Below are positions 26,926 through 35,352 of a stretch of DNA of 43,871 nucleotides, piece by piece. This DNA comes from Streptomyces sp. IMTB 2501 (lineage in GTDB: Bacteria; Actinomycetota; Actinomycetes; Streptomycetales; Streptomycetaceae). The notes below the pieces were generated by a model, which searched no databases, was not told where the DNA came from, and saw only the letters and a list, made by a program, of their open reading frames with translations. Position 1 is the first letter of the stretch. Each line of letters starts with the position of its first letter. Location: assembly GCF_001953885.1 (NCBI RefSeq), contig NZ_MQUS01000050.1, positions 1 to 43,871 of the forward strand, given 5' to 3'. Made by a program: the position numbers and the translations under genes.

Positions 26926-27737
26926 GGATCGACATCGAGGACCTGAACGTCGCCTACGCGGGCCGTACGGTCGTCGCGGGCGCCCACCTGATCGCCGCCG
27001 AGGGTGAGATCACCGGCCTGGTCGGGCCGAACGGCAGCGGCAAGTCCACGCTCCTGCGCACCGTCTACCGGCACCTGAAGCCCACCGCCGGGCGGGTACT
27101 TCTGTCCGGCACCGACCTGCGCGAGATGAGCCCGGTCGAGTCGGCGCGGCACGTGGCCGCGCTCCCGCAGGAGCGGGGGAGCGACTTCGAGCTGAGTGTG
27201 CGCGAGGTCGTCGCCATGGGCCGCACTCCCTACAAGCGAGCCTTCGCCGGTGAGGACGCCGCCGACCGGGACATCGTCGCCCGCGCCTTGGCCGATGTCG
27301 GCATGGACGAACAGGCGGGTCGCCGGTTCACGGCCCTGTCCGGCGGGGAACGCCAACGCGTCCTACTCGCAAGGGCCTTCGCCCAGGACCCCGACATCCT
27401 GGTCCTCGACGAGCCGACCAACCACCTCGACATCCGCCACCAGGTCGAACTGCTCGCCCTGCTCCGCGCCCAGCGCCGTACGACGCTGGTGTCGCTGCAC
27501 GACCTCAACGCGGCCGCCTCCGTCTGCGACCGCCTCCACGTCCTCGACGCCGGATCGGTCGTCGCCTCCGGCCCGCCGCGTGAGGTTCTCACGCCCGCTC
27601 TGATGGCGGAGGTGTTCGGGGTGCGGGCGGCCGTGGTCGACCACCCCCTCACGGGGGATCCCTTGATCGCCTTCGACCACCGGGCGCCCGCCGACGCGGA
27701 GCCGGCTGTGGCAGTGGAGACGCACACCGGCGCGTGA
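26922..27737 (+). CDS. ABC transporter ATPase for metal-chelate import
   Basis: 271 residues with a TTG start overlapping the permease stop (TTGA), preceded by gggagcgg. Walker A GPNGSGKST, signature LSGGERQR, Walker B ILVLDEPTNHLD, H-loop LVSLHDLN. FecE/FhuC type. With the preceding two genes it completes an importer; no separate receptor is needed in a Gram-positive. Confidence 0.95.
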   Translation: MRIDIEDLNVAYAGRTVVAGAHLIAAEGEITGLVGPNGSGKSTLLRTVYRHLKPTAGRVLLSGTDLREMSPVESARHVAALPQERGSDFELSVREVVAMGRTPYKRAFAGEDAADRDIVARALADVGMDEQAGRRFTALSGGERQRVLLARAFAQDPDILVLDEPTNHLDIRHQVELLALLRAQRRTTLVSLHDLNAAASVCDRLHVLDAGSVVASGPPREVLTPALMAEVFGVRAAVVDHPLTGDPLIAFDHRAPADAEPAVAVETHTGA

Positions 27738-27748
27738 ACACGGTGGGG

Positions 27749-27775
27749 AAGGACGGCGGGGGTGGTGCCGTCCTT
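27749..27775. terminator. Bidirectional terminator between importer and copZ
   Basis: Perfect 9-bp stem aaggacggc/gccgtcctt with a 9-nt loop between convergent genes; A-run and T-rich flanks on both sides. Confidence 0.75.
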
Positions 27776-27794
27776 CCTGCTCTCCGGGTTCCGG

Positions 27795-28010
27795 TCAGGC
27801 GGCGGCCGGGTCCGCGATGCCGTACCCGGCCTCGACGATCGCGGCACGCAGCCGTTCGTCGTCGAGGCCCGTGCCGTGCACGGTGACGGCGTTGGCGGAG
27901 AGGTCCACCACGACCTCGCTCACCCCGGGCACCTCGGAGACCTCCTCCCTGATGCTCGCCGCGCAGTGCTCGCAGCTCATTCCGGTGACGTTGTACTGCT
28001 TCTGGGTCAT
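27795..28010 (-). CDS. copZ: Copper chaperone, HMA domain
   Basis: 71 residues: a single heavy-metal-associated domain with the Cu(I) site GMSCEHC and the usual SEVPGVSEVVVDL and EAGYGI elements. ATG start after aggag. It carries copper within the cytoplasm to CopA or a regulator. It is transcribed alone on the minus strand from its own copy of the regulon promoter, divergent from the isonitrile operon. Confidence 0.95.
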   Translation of the reverse strand: MTQKQYNVTGMSCEHCAASIREEVSEVPGVSEVVVDLSANAVTVHGTGLDDERLRAAIVEAGYGIADPAAA

Positions 28011-28097
28011 GGCGCAACTCCTGGAAGCTGATGGGGGTTTCGGCGTGGCGTACGTTCGCGTGAACGCGGATGTTCAGGCTGTCGCCGTCACCTCAGT

Positions 28098-28124
28098 AGT
28101 CGGATGAGCGGAGCCTGGAGTTCC
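28098..28124 (-). promoter_or_regulatory. ECF-type promoter, regulon site 4, for copZ
   Basis: Read on the minus strand: GGAACTC at 28124-28118 and CCGACTA at 28103-28097, again N16 between GGAAC and CCGACT. About 90 bp ahead of copZ. A perfect short palindrome cgttc-gcgt-gaacg (28053-28066) lies between promoter and gene and could be an extra operator. Confidence 0.82.
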
Positions 28125-28219
28125 GCCGTGAGCAAGCTGATTCCGATGACCCTCGTGGGGCTCAACTGGCCGACGGGGCTACTTCCAGCCTTCCCGCCAC
28201 ATTTTTTGGGACAGGTCCG

Positions 28220-28246
28220 GGAACTCACCTGCGATCCCTCCCGACT
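28220..28246 (+). promoter_or_regulatory. ECF-type promoter, regulon site 5, for the isonitrile operon
   Basis: GGAACTC and CCGACTT with N16 between GGAAC and CCGACT; it lies 55 bp before the MFS gene. A run of six T precedes it. It lies back to back with the copZ promoter in a 290-bp divergent region. Confidence 0.85.
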
Positions 28247-28300
28247 TGTGGGACGAGGCTGCCTTCCGGCAGCCCGCCCACGAAGGTGAGGGGCGGAAAG

Positions 28301-29719
28301 GTGACAGACCACAGACCCGGATCGGAACAGCCCGGGCACATACCCGACGGCTCTGCCGGCGAGGACCGCTGGCTGCTGGTGGCCGTGGCGGGCATGCTGT
28401 CGTTCGTGGCGATGCTCGACATGAACATCGTCAACGTGGCTCTCGCGGACATCGCCGACGGCCTGCACGTCTCCGCCGCGACCGCCCAGTGGGCCGTGCT
28501 CGGATACCAGCTTCCCGTCGTCGCACTGCTGTTGCCCGTCGGCCGCTGGCTGGACGGCGTGGGGATGCGCTCCGCCGTACTCACCGCGACCGCCGGCTTC
28601 GCACTATGCAGCGCGCTGGCGGCCGCCGCCCCCTGGGCTGCCTGGCTGATCGCCGCCCGCGTCGCGCAGGGCGCGTTCGGGGCAGTGCTGTTCGTACTGA
28701 TGCCGGTCCTCGCGCTCCGCTCCGTACGGCCCGAGAAGCGAGGGCGGGCGATGAGCGTGCCCGCGACCCTGGGCCCGCTGGGGGCGGTGACCGGGCCGGC
28801 CGTGGGCGGGCTACTCCTGGACCACCTGGGCTGGCACGCCGTCTTCCTCGTCAAGATCCCCTTCTGCGTGCTCGCCCTGGTGGTGGCCTGGCGTGCGATG
28901 CCGCCGGACGGCGCCCTGCGCCGGCCCGATCGGCGCTCGGCAGGGGACACCCTCCTGGTGGCCACCGGTGTGGCGGCCCTGCTGCTGGCACTGACCCTGG
29001 CCTCGGACCGTCCGGCGTGGCTGGTACTCGCGCTCGCGGCAGTCCCGCCGCTGTGGTGGTGGCTGCGCGGACCGGGCGGCCGTCCGGTGACAGGCGTGCT
29101 GGGTGTCGCGGGGCTGTTCCGGGCACACGGGGCGGTACTGGCGCTTGCGGCAGGCTTCGCCGCCATGCATTACGTCGTCGCCCTGCACCTCCAGCGCGAC
29201 GACGGCGTGAGCGCCACGACGACCGGGCTCACCGTACTTGCCTTCCCGCTCGGCATGGGCCTGGCCGGGCCGCTCGGCGGACGCCTCGCCGATCGGTACG
29301 GCGCCCGGCCGACAGCGGTCACCGGCGTTGCCTTCACCGCTGTCGGCCTGGTTCTCCTCGTTCCGCTGGGCGGCGACTGGTCACCGCTGGGCGTCGCCTG
29401 GCGGCTGGCGCTGGCCGGCCTCGGCATGGGCCTGAACGGCGGTCCGACCCAGGCCCTGGTCATGGGTGCCGCCCCGCCGGAGTGGACCGCGACCGTCGGC
29501 TCGACCGTCCAGTTCGCCCGCAGTCTCGGTTTCACCCTGGGCCCGGCCCTGGCCACCGCCGCCTGGGGCCTTGCCGGACCTGTCAACGGCGTGCACGCCG
29601 GGCTCGCCGTGGCCGCCACCGCCGCATGCCTCGCCGTACCTCTGCTGGCACTGCCCGCCCGACGCCCGGCCGCCGTGCCGGAGAAGACCACCGACGCGGC
29701 GTCCGCCGCCCATCGTTGA
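28301..29719 (+). CDS. MFS drug/metabolite exporter (DHA2-like)
   Basis: 472 residues from the GTG at 28301 (ggcggaaag site; a GTG at 28286 is possible). The family start is clear: SFVAMLDMNIVNVALADI, QWAVLGYQLPVVALLLP, then GRWLDGVGMR (motif A), and VAQGAFGAVLFVLMP. A second motif-A-like GGRLADRYGAR is in the middle. About 12-14 membrane segments. First gene of the isonitrile operon, so it is the likely exporter and self-protection pump for the product. Confidence 0.93.
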   Translation: MTDHRPGSEQPGHIPDGSAGEDRWLLVAVAGMLSFVAMLDMNIVNVALADIADGLHVSAATAQWAVLGYQLPVVALLLPVGRWLDGVGMRSAVLTATAGFALCSALAAAAPWAAWLIAARVAQGAFGAVLFVLMPVLALRSVRPEKRGRAMSVPATLGPLGAVTGPAVGGLLLDHLGWHAVFLVKIPFCVLALVVAWRAMPPDGALRRPDRRSAGDTLLVATGVAALLLALTLASDRPAWLVLALAAVPPLWWWLRGPGGRPVTGVLGVAGLFRAHGAVLALAAGFAAMHYVVALHLQRDDGVSATTTGLTVLAFPLGMGLAGPLGGRLADRYGARPTAVTGVAFTAVGLVLLVPLGGDWSPLGVAWRLALAGLGMGLNGGPTQALVMGAAPPEWTATVGSTVQFARSLGFTLGPALATAAWGLAGPVNGVHAGLAVAATAACLAVPLLALPARRPAAVPEKTTDAASAAHR

Positions 29720-29735
29720 GCAAGGAGTCACCCGT

Positions 29736-31562
29736 ATGTGCGGAATCACCGGCTGGGCGAGCTTCCACCACGACGCCCGCACCCAGGCTCCGGTCATCGA
29801 GGCGATGACCGCCACCCTCACGCCCCGCGGCCCCGACGCCGGAGGCATCTGGCTCGGCGAACGCGCCGCGATCGGCCATCGCCGCCTGGCCGTCATCGAC
29901 CTCGAAGGCGGCGTACAGCCGATGCCGGATCGTCCCGAGCAGCCGGACATCGTGCTCACCTACAGCGGCGAGGTCTACAACCACCACGAACTCCGGGCCG
30001 AACTGCGTGGCCGGGGCCATGTGTTCCGCACGCGCAGCGACACCGAGGTGGTGCTGCGGGCCTACGCGGAGTGGGGCGAGGCGGTGGCCGAGCACCTGGA
30101 GGGCATGTTCGCCTTCGCCGTCTGGGACGAGCGGGCCCAGCGGCTGGTGCTGGTGCGTGACCGGCTCGGCGTGAAGCCGCTGTTCTGGGCGGCCGTCGAC
30201 GGCGGCGTGGCCTTCGCCTCCGAACCCAAGGCCCTGTTCGCCCATCCCGAGATACGGCCCCGCGTGGACGCGGACGGGCTGCGGGAGGCGTACAGCCTGC
30301 TGTTCAACACCGGGCCGACCGTCTGGTCCGGCGTGCGCGAGGTCGAGCCCGGCGGACTGCTGGTCCTCGACCGGGACGGCATCCGCGAACGCCGCTACTG
30401 GCAGCTTGAAGCCAGGGACCACGCTGACGACCAAGAAACAACAGTGGAGCGGGTCCGTGCGCTGGTCGGCGCGGCGGCCCGCAGCCGGCTGGAGGCCGAC
30501 GTCCCGCTGTGCAGCCTGCTCTCCGGCGGCATCGACTCCACCGTCCTGACCGCGCTGCTCGCCGACGAACTGCGGCTGCGAGAGGGGATGGAGGCGAGGA
30601 TCCGCTCGTACGCCGTCGACTACAGCGACCAGGCCGAACAGTTCACCGGCGACGTCCTGCGCACCGGCCACGACACCCCGTACGCCACCGAGGCCGGGGC
30701 CTTCATCGGCACCGACCACAGCACCGTCGTCCTCGACCCGCGTGCTCTGCTCGACCCCGAGCACCGCAAGGCGGTCGTCGTGGCGCGTGACTCGCCGATC
30801 GGCGTGGGCGACATGGACACCTCGCTGTACCTGCTCTTCGGCGAGATACGACAGCACTCCACTGTCGCCCTGTCCGGCGAGGCCGCAGACGAGGTGTTCG
30901 GCGGCTACCCCTGGTTCCACAACCCCAAGGCGCTCGCCGCGCAGACCTTTCCGTGGCTGCTGGTCACCGGCGACGAGGCCGCCATGCCGCTCAACCCCGA
31001 ACTCGACCTCCGTATCAGCGAGTTCCGCGACGACATCTACCGCACCGCACTGGCCGCCGTACCGCATCTCGACGGCGAGACCGCGGCCGGGCACCGGCAA
31101 CGCGAGATGCAGCACCTGTCCCTGACCCGCTGGCTGCGCCAGCTCCTGCACCGCAAGGACCGCCTCAGCATGGCCCAGGGACTGGAGGTGCGCGTCCCGT
31201 ACTGCGACCACCGGCTCGTCGAGTACGCCTTCTCCACGCCCTGGGCGCTGAAGAGCTTCGACGGCCGGGAGAAGAGTCTGTTGCGCGCCGTCGGCACGGG
31301 CCTTGCCCCGGACTCGGTGCTGTACCGGCCCAAGAACCACTACCCGGCGACCCACCACCCCGACTACAACCGCGGCTTGCAGGACATGGCCCGCGACGCG
31401 CTGGCCATCGAACAGGTCCGGGCGCTGGCCGACGAGACCCGGATCAAGCCCTGCCTCGACACCCCGCCCGACCGGCTGGAGTGGGGCCACCGCCTGCGCC
31501 TCGAACGTGTCGTCGACCTTGCCCTGTGGCTGGACCACCACCGGCCCGAACTCGCCCTCTGA
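29736..31562 (+). CDS. Asparagine synthetase-like glutamine-dependent amidotransferase
   Basis: 608 residues; ATG after aaggag, 16 bp behind the exporter. N-terminal glutaminase domain with catalytic Cys2 (MCGITGW), RRLAVIDLEGG and YSGEVYNHHELR; C-terminal synthetase domain with the ATP-pyrophosphatase loop SGGIDST (263-269), ALSGEAADEVFGGYPW and EVRVPYCDH. All residues for glutamine use appear intact, so it should transfer ammonia to an adenylated carboxylate. In this operon I infer that it turns the carboxylate of an isonitrile acid into a primary amide rather than making asparagine. It could also be a housekeeping-type AsnB captured into the cluster. Confidence 0.9.
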   Translation: MCGITGWASFHHDARTQAPVIEAMTATLTPRGPDAGGIWLGERAAIGHRRLAVIDLEGGVQPMPDRPEQPDIVLTYSGEVYNHHELRAELRGRGHVFRTRSDTEVVLRAYAEWGEAVAEHLEGMFAFAVWDERAQRLVLVRDRLGVKPLFWAAVDGGVAFASEPKALFAHPEIRPRVDADGLREAYSLLFNTGPTVWSGVREVEPGGLLVLDRDGIRERRYWQLEARDHADDQETTVERVRALVGAAARSRLEADVPLCSLLSGGIDSTVLTALLADELRLREGMEARIRSYAVDYSDQAEQFTGDVLRTGHDTPYATEAGAFIGTDHSTVVLDPRALLDPEHRKAVVVARDSPIGVGDMDTSLYLLFGEIRQHSTVALSGEAADEVFGGYPWFHNPKALAAQTFPWLLVTGDEAAMPLNPELDLRISEFRDDIYRTALAAVPHLDGETAAGHRQREMQHLSLTRWLRQLLHRKDRLSMAQGLEVRVPYCDHRLVEYAFSTPWALKSFDGREKSLLRAVGTGLAPDSVLYRPKNHYPATHHPDYNRGLQDMARDALAIEQVRALADETRIKPCLDTPPDRLEWGHRLRLERVVDLALWLDHHRPELAL

Positions 31563-31574
31563 GGAGCCCCGTTC

Positions 31575-32825
31575 ATGACCATCCAAGAGCCGGCGGCCGA
31601 GCCGGTACCCGACCCGGTCCCGCTGATGGGCTGCCCCTACAAGGCCGACCCCTACCCCCTGTACGAGCAGATGCGCGAGGCCGGACCGGTCCACCGCGTT
31701 CTCTTTCCCAGCGGAGTGCAAGCCTGGCTCGTCACCGGCTACGACGCCGCCCACGCCGCGCTGAACGACGAGCGCCTGGGCAAGAACCACGACCGCGGCA
31801 ACGACCGCTGGCGCGCCCGCGCCTCGATCATGCCCGAGCCGCGGCACTCCCAGCTCCAGGTCCACCTCCTCCACCAGGACCCGCCCAAGCACACGCGTAT
31901 GCGCCGCTTCGTCACCGACGCCTTCACCCCACGTCGGATCGAGAGCCTGCGCCCCCGCTTCCAGGAGCTGGCGGATGCGCTGATCGACGCCCTGCCCGAG
32001 AGCGGGCCCGCCGACCTCGTCACCGGATTCGCCGCTCACTTCCCCTTCCAGGTCCTCGCCGAAGTCATCGGCCTTCCGCAGGAACTGGCGGCCCGCTTCG
32101 ACCGCGACTGGGGGAAGGTCGTCCAACCGGTCGGCCCCACCGACCCGGGACGCCCGTTGTATGAGGCGCGTCTGCACGGCCTGCAGAGCTACATCGCCGA
32201 CGTCGTCGCCCACAAGCGCGAACACTGGGACGACGACCTGCTCGGCCGCCTCGTCGTGGCACGCGACCGCCGTGAACTGTCCCGGGAAGAGCTGGACTCG
32301 ATGATCTTCCAGCTCCTCGTCGCGGGTCAGGAACCGGTCACCAACCAGATCACCACGGCTCTGATCGCGCTCTTCCGCAACCCGGACCAGCTGACCCGCC
32401 TGCGCGACGAACCGGACCTGCTGCCCCGCGCGGTCGAGGAACTCCTCCGCTACGACAGCGCCTTCGAGCTCACCACCTGGCGCTTCTTCGACAAGGACAG
32501 CGACCTGCACGGCACCGAGGTACCGGCCGGCGACTCCGTGATCGTCTCCCTGTGCGCCGCCAACCGCGACCCGCGCCGCTTCCCCGACCCCGACACCCTC
32601 GACCTCGACCGCAGCCCCAACCCCCACCTCGCCTTCGGCCACGGCATCCACTTCTGCCCCGGCGCCGCCCTCGCCCGCGCCGAACTCCAGATCGCCCTCG
32701 GCACCCTGCTCACCCGGCTGCCCGGCCTGCATCTCGCCATTGAAGCCGAGGACATCGAGTGGATCCCCGCCGTCCTCGGTCGCGGCACCAACAGCCTGCC
32801 CGTCGGCTACGACCGACGCCTCTGA
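31575..32825 (+). CDS. Cytochrome P450 with unusual I-helix
   Basis: 416 residues; ATG after gaggag, 12 bp behind the amidotransferase. Heme ligand Cys361 in FGHGIHFCPGAALAR; ExxR is EELLR. The I-helix reads LLVAGQEPVTN: acid Glu253 is present but the usual oxygen-activating Thr is Pro254. This may fit oxidative coupling or an unusual substrate-assisted reaction better than simple hydroxylation. The soluble bacterial class needs ferredoxin partners, which are not in the window. It may join two phenol rings of the isonitrile product or oxidise it. Confidence 0.93.
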   Translation: MTIQEPAAEPVPDPVPLMGCPYKADPYPLYEQMREAGPVHRVLFPSGVQAWLVTGYDAAHAALNDERLGKNHDRGNDRWRARASIMPEPRHSQLQVHLLHQDPPKHTRMRRFVTDAFTPRRIESLRPRFQELADALIDALPESGPADLVTGFAAHFPFQVLAEVIGLPQELAARFDRDWGKVVQPVGPTDPGRPLYEARLHGLQSYIADVVAHKREHWDDDLLGRLVVARDRRELSREELDSMIFQLLVAGQEPVTNQITTALIALFRNPDQLTRLRDEPDLLPRAVEELLRYDSAFELTTWRFFDKDSDLHGTEVPAGDSVIVSLCAANRDPRRFPDPDTLDLDRSPNPHLAFGHGIHFCPGAALARAELQIALGTLLTRLPGLHLAIEAEDIEWIPAVLGRGTNSLPVGYDRRL

Positions 32826-32965
32826 CACCGACGTAACGCAGACCGTGTCCGGCCACACCGGCCGGACCGGTCTCGGCTGACCCAAACCCGCTGACCACTG
32901 GCGCCTGGCGTGCATTCCCGCCACGGCGCCATGTCGACATGCCCTCGTACTCCCGGAGGAACGAC

Positions 32966-33904
32966 ATGCCCCTGACGATCCCGTCAGACGCCCTCCCCAC
33001 CCGCATCGGCACCGAGATCCTCAACCTGCTCCTGCCGCATCACCGCACGACCGGTCGCGCTCCCGTTCCCGCCCCCGCGGAAGCGTTCCACCATCAGCTG
33101 CGCCGCATCACCGACTTCGTACACGAGGGCGCCCCGGTCGTCTTCACCCTGCCCGGCTTCCCCTGCAAGTCCCCCAACCCCGCCAAGGTCCTCGGTCACC
33201 TCCCCGACCAGGGCGAACGCCTCTCCCTGACGTTCCTGAACACCCTGTGCACCGAGATCGAGCGGATCTACCCGCCCGGGGCACGCGTGATCATCTGCTC
33301 CGACGGCCACGTCTTCGGCGACCTCATCCACGTCCCCGACCACCACATCGACGCATACGCCGACGACCTTCGAATACAGATGGCCCAACTGGGCCTGGAC
33401 AGACTGTCCGTCTTCGACCTCCGCGACATCCTCGGCGACCTCCCGCACGACACAAAACGCGCCCGAGTCCACGACCGGTACGCCCCTGCCCTGGACGCTC
33501 TGCGTACCGAGGTCCGTGCCGACGACCAGGCCCTCGCCCTCTACCGGGGCATCACGCGCTTCCTCGTCGAGGACACCTCCGACTGGACCGGCACCCGCTC
33601 CGCCCTCCAACGCAGCTGCCGGCAACGCGCCTACGGCGTCATCCAGCGCAGCCGCGCCTGGGGCGACCTGATCGCCGAGCACCACCCCCACGCCGTACGC
33701 CTCTCGATCCACCCGCAACCCGTCGGCGGCCCGAAATTCGGCATCCGCCTCCTCGATGCCCGCGACGCCTGGACCACCCCCTGGCACTCCGCCGCACTCC
33801 ACCGCGCCGACGGCACCTGGACGCTCATGCCCCGAGCGGCGGCGGCCCGGCTGGGCCATCTGATCCAACAGGACGGCAGGCCCAGCCACTTCGTGCACAA
33901 CTGA
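32966..33904 (+). CDS. Isonitrile (isocyanide) synthase, PvcA/IsnA/DIT1 family
   Basis: 312 residues; the ATG at 32966 follows cggagga, better than the ATG at 32939. Family signature: LPGFPCKSPNPAKVLGHLPD (63-81 region), DxGE as DQGE, IYPPGARVIICSDGHVFGDL (101-120). These enzymes convert the alpha-amino group of an aromatic amino acid (Tyr or Trp) to an isonitrile using ribulose-5-phosphate. The usual partner, a PvcB/IsnB Fe(II)/2-oxoglutarate oxygenase, is absent. It follows the P450 gene after 140 bp containing a small hairpin (32847-32867), probably in one operon. It is convergent with the nickel/cobalt permease gene. Confidence 0.93.
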   Translation: MPLTIPSDALPTRIGTEILNLLLPHHRTTGRAPVPAPAEAFHHQLRRITDFVHEGAPVVFTLPGFPCKSPNPAKVLGHLPDQGERLSLTFLNTLCTEIERIYPPGARVIICSDGHVFGDLIHVPDHHIDAYADDLRIQMAQLGLDRLSVFDLRDILGDLPHDTKRARVHDRYAPALDALRTEVRADDQALALYRGITRFLVEDTSDWTGTRSALQRSCRQRAYGVIQRSRAWGDLIAEHHPHAVRLSIHPQPVGGPKFGIRLLDARDAWTTPWHSAALHRADGTWTLMPRAAAARLGHLIQQDGRPSHFVHN

Positions 33905-33938
33905 TCAGGCCGGGGTCACGGCGACAGCCACTGTGCCG

Positions 33939-35048
33939 TCAGCCGGTGTCCGCGGCGCGGGCGCTCCAGCGCTCCTCGACCTTGGCCAGACGCCAGTAGG
34001 CGACGGCCACGGCCCAGACGACCACGAACAGGCCGGCGATCACGTAGCCGACGTTGTCCAGGTCCAGGCCCGCGATCCAGCCGGATACGTCATCGCTCAG
34101 GCCCAGCTTGTCGTGCAGCACGCCGACCAGCTCGATCGTGCCGACGAAGAAGGCGACGGCGATGGACAGGCCGGTGATGGTGAGGTTGTAGAACACCTTG
34201 CGGACGGGGTTCGAGAAGGCCCACTGGTAGGCGAAGTTCATGAACGTGCCGTCGAGGGTGTCGAAAAGGCTCATGCCGGCGGCGAATAGAAGGGGCAGGC
34301 ACAGAACCGCGTACCAGGGCAGGCCGGCGGCGGCACCGTTGCCGGCCAGGGCGAGCAGCAGAACCTCGGTCGAGGTGTCGAAGCCGATGCCGAAGAGGAA
34401 GCCGAGAGGGAACATCTGACCCGGTCGGCGGATCGACCTGGTGAACCGGCCCAGGAGGCGGTTCATGAAGCCGCGCGAGTCCAGGTGCGCTTCCAGCTCC
34501 GCCTCGTCGTAACGTCCGGCGCGCATGGCCTTGAAGACGCGCATGATGCCGAACAGCGCGACGAGGTTGAGGGCGGCGATGAGGTACAGGAAGCTGCCGG
34601 AGACCGTGGTGCCGACGGTGCCGAGGACTTGATGGGTGCGGGAGCTGTCGTTCATCAGGGTGCCGGCCAGCTTGGCGCCCCCGGCGACCAGCGCGGCCAT
34701 GACGACCACCACGCTGGAGTGTCCGAGCGCGAACCAGAAGCCCACCGACACGGGCCGCTTGCCGTCGGCCATGAGCTTCCGGGTGGTGTTGTCGATCGCG
34801 GCGATGTGGTCGGCGTCGAAGGCATGCCGCATGCCGAGGGTGTAGGCGGTGATGCCCAGCCCGACGCCGAACGCCTTGGTGCCGACCTCGTAGTGGTGCG
34901 GGACCACGAGCAGGAAGAGGATCCCGAAGGCGACCACGTGCAGAGCGACGATCACGGCCAGGAGGCCGGCGGTTCGGACGGTGTCCTCGCGGCGCCAGCG
35001 GAAGGACGGGGCGGCATCGGTTTCGGGCACGCCTTCGGACAGGGTCAT
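33939..35048 (-). CDS. High-affinity nickel/cobalt permease (NiCoT family)
   Basis: 369 residues; ATG at 35048 with ggag upstream. About eight membrane helices and the family motif RHAFDADHIAAIDN (HX4DH) in helix 2, plus LGHSSVV and GFDTSTEVLLLALA. Cytoplasmic membrane importer of Ni2+ or Co2+. Divergent from the ArsR gene, which probably controls it. Its place next to the isonitrile gene may be chance or may reflect a shared metal theme. Confidence 0.95.
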   Translation of the reverse strand: MTLSEGVPETDAAPSFRWRREDTVRTAGLLAVIVALHVVAFGILFLLVVPHHYEVGTKAFGVGLGITAYTLGMRHAFDADHIAAIDNTTRKLMADGKRPVSVGFWFALGHSSVVVVMAALVAGGAKLAGTLMNDSSRTHQVLGTVGTTVSGSFLYLIAALNLVALFGIMRVFKAMRAGRYDEAELEAHLDSRGFMNRLLGRFTRSIRRPGQMFPLGFLFGIGFDTSTEVLLLALAGNGAAAGLPWYAVLCLPLLFAAGMSLFDTLDGTFMNFAYQWAFSNPVRKVFYNLTITGLSIAVAFFVGTIELVGVLHDKLGLSDDVSGWIAGLDLDNVGYVIAGLFVVVWAVAVAYWRLAKVEERWSARAADTG

Positions 35049-35352
35049 ACGGTCACGCTCCAGCACCTCGTGGATCAGCTTCGTGCTGCCGTGGCCGGTC
35101 TCCTGGCTGACGGGTCACCGCGCCCGCCCCTGCCTTCCCGGCCGCGAGGCCAGTGGCAATGTATGGGGCGGGAACTCCCCGATCACAGTGGCGAGGGCCG
35201 CTCCGGACTGAGCCCCTGGGGGCTGTCACCGGTCTTCCCGAACACCACGGCCTGCTCAGCCTAGAAGGCGGCGAGTGCCAGCTGCAAGGCTGCATATCTG
35301 AGCAGGTATAGAGGGGTGTTGAGGGTGAAACGTGGGCTGCGATGATGCCTGC
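35049..35352. other. Divergent regulatory region of permease and ArsR gene
   Basis: 304 bp without a gene; it holds the ArsR operator (35294-35309). A GGAACTC element at 35171-35177 resembles the regulon -35 box but lacks the matching CCGACT. Confidence 0.5.
35294..35309. promoter_or_regulatory. Palindromic ArsR operator candidate
   Basis: ATATCTGAGCAGGTAT is an imperfect 16-bp palindrome of form ATAyCTG-CAGrTAT in AT-rich surroundings, about 45 bp before the ArsR start, and overlaps a tatag element that could be a -10 box. The form suits an ArsR/SmtB dimer site. Confidence 0.65.

Noticed and set aside
35171..35198. Sixth regulon promoter before the ArsR gene
   Set aside because: GGAACTC is present but the sequence 16 nt later does not match CCGACT (reads gcgaggg-like), so it was left out.
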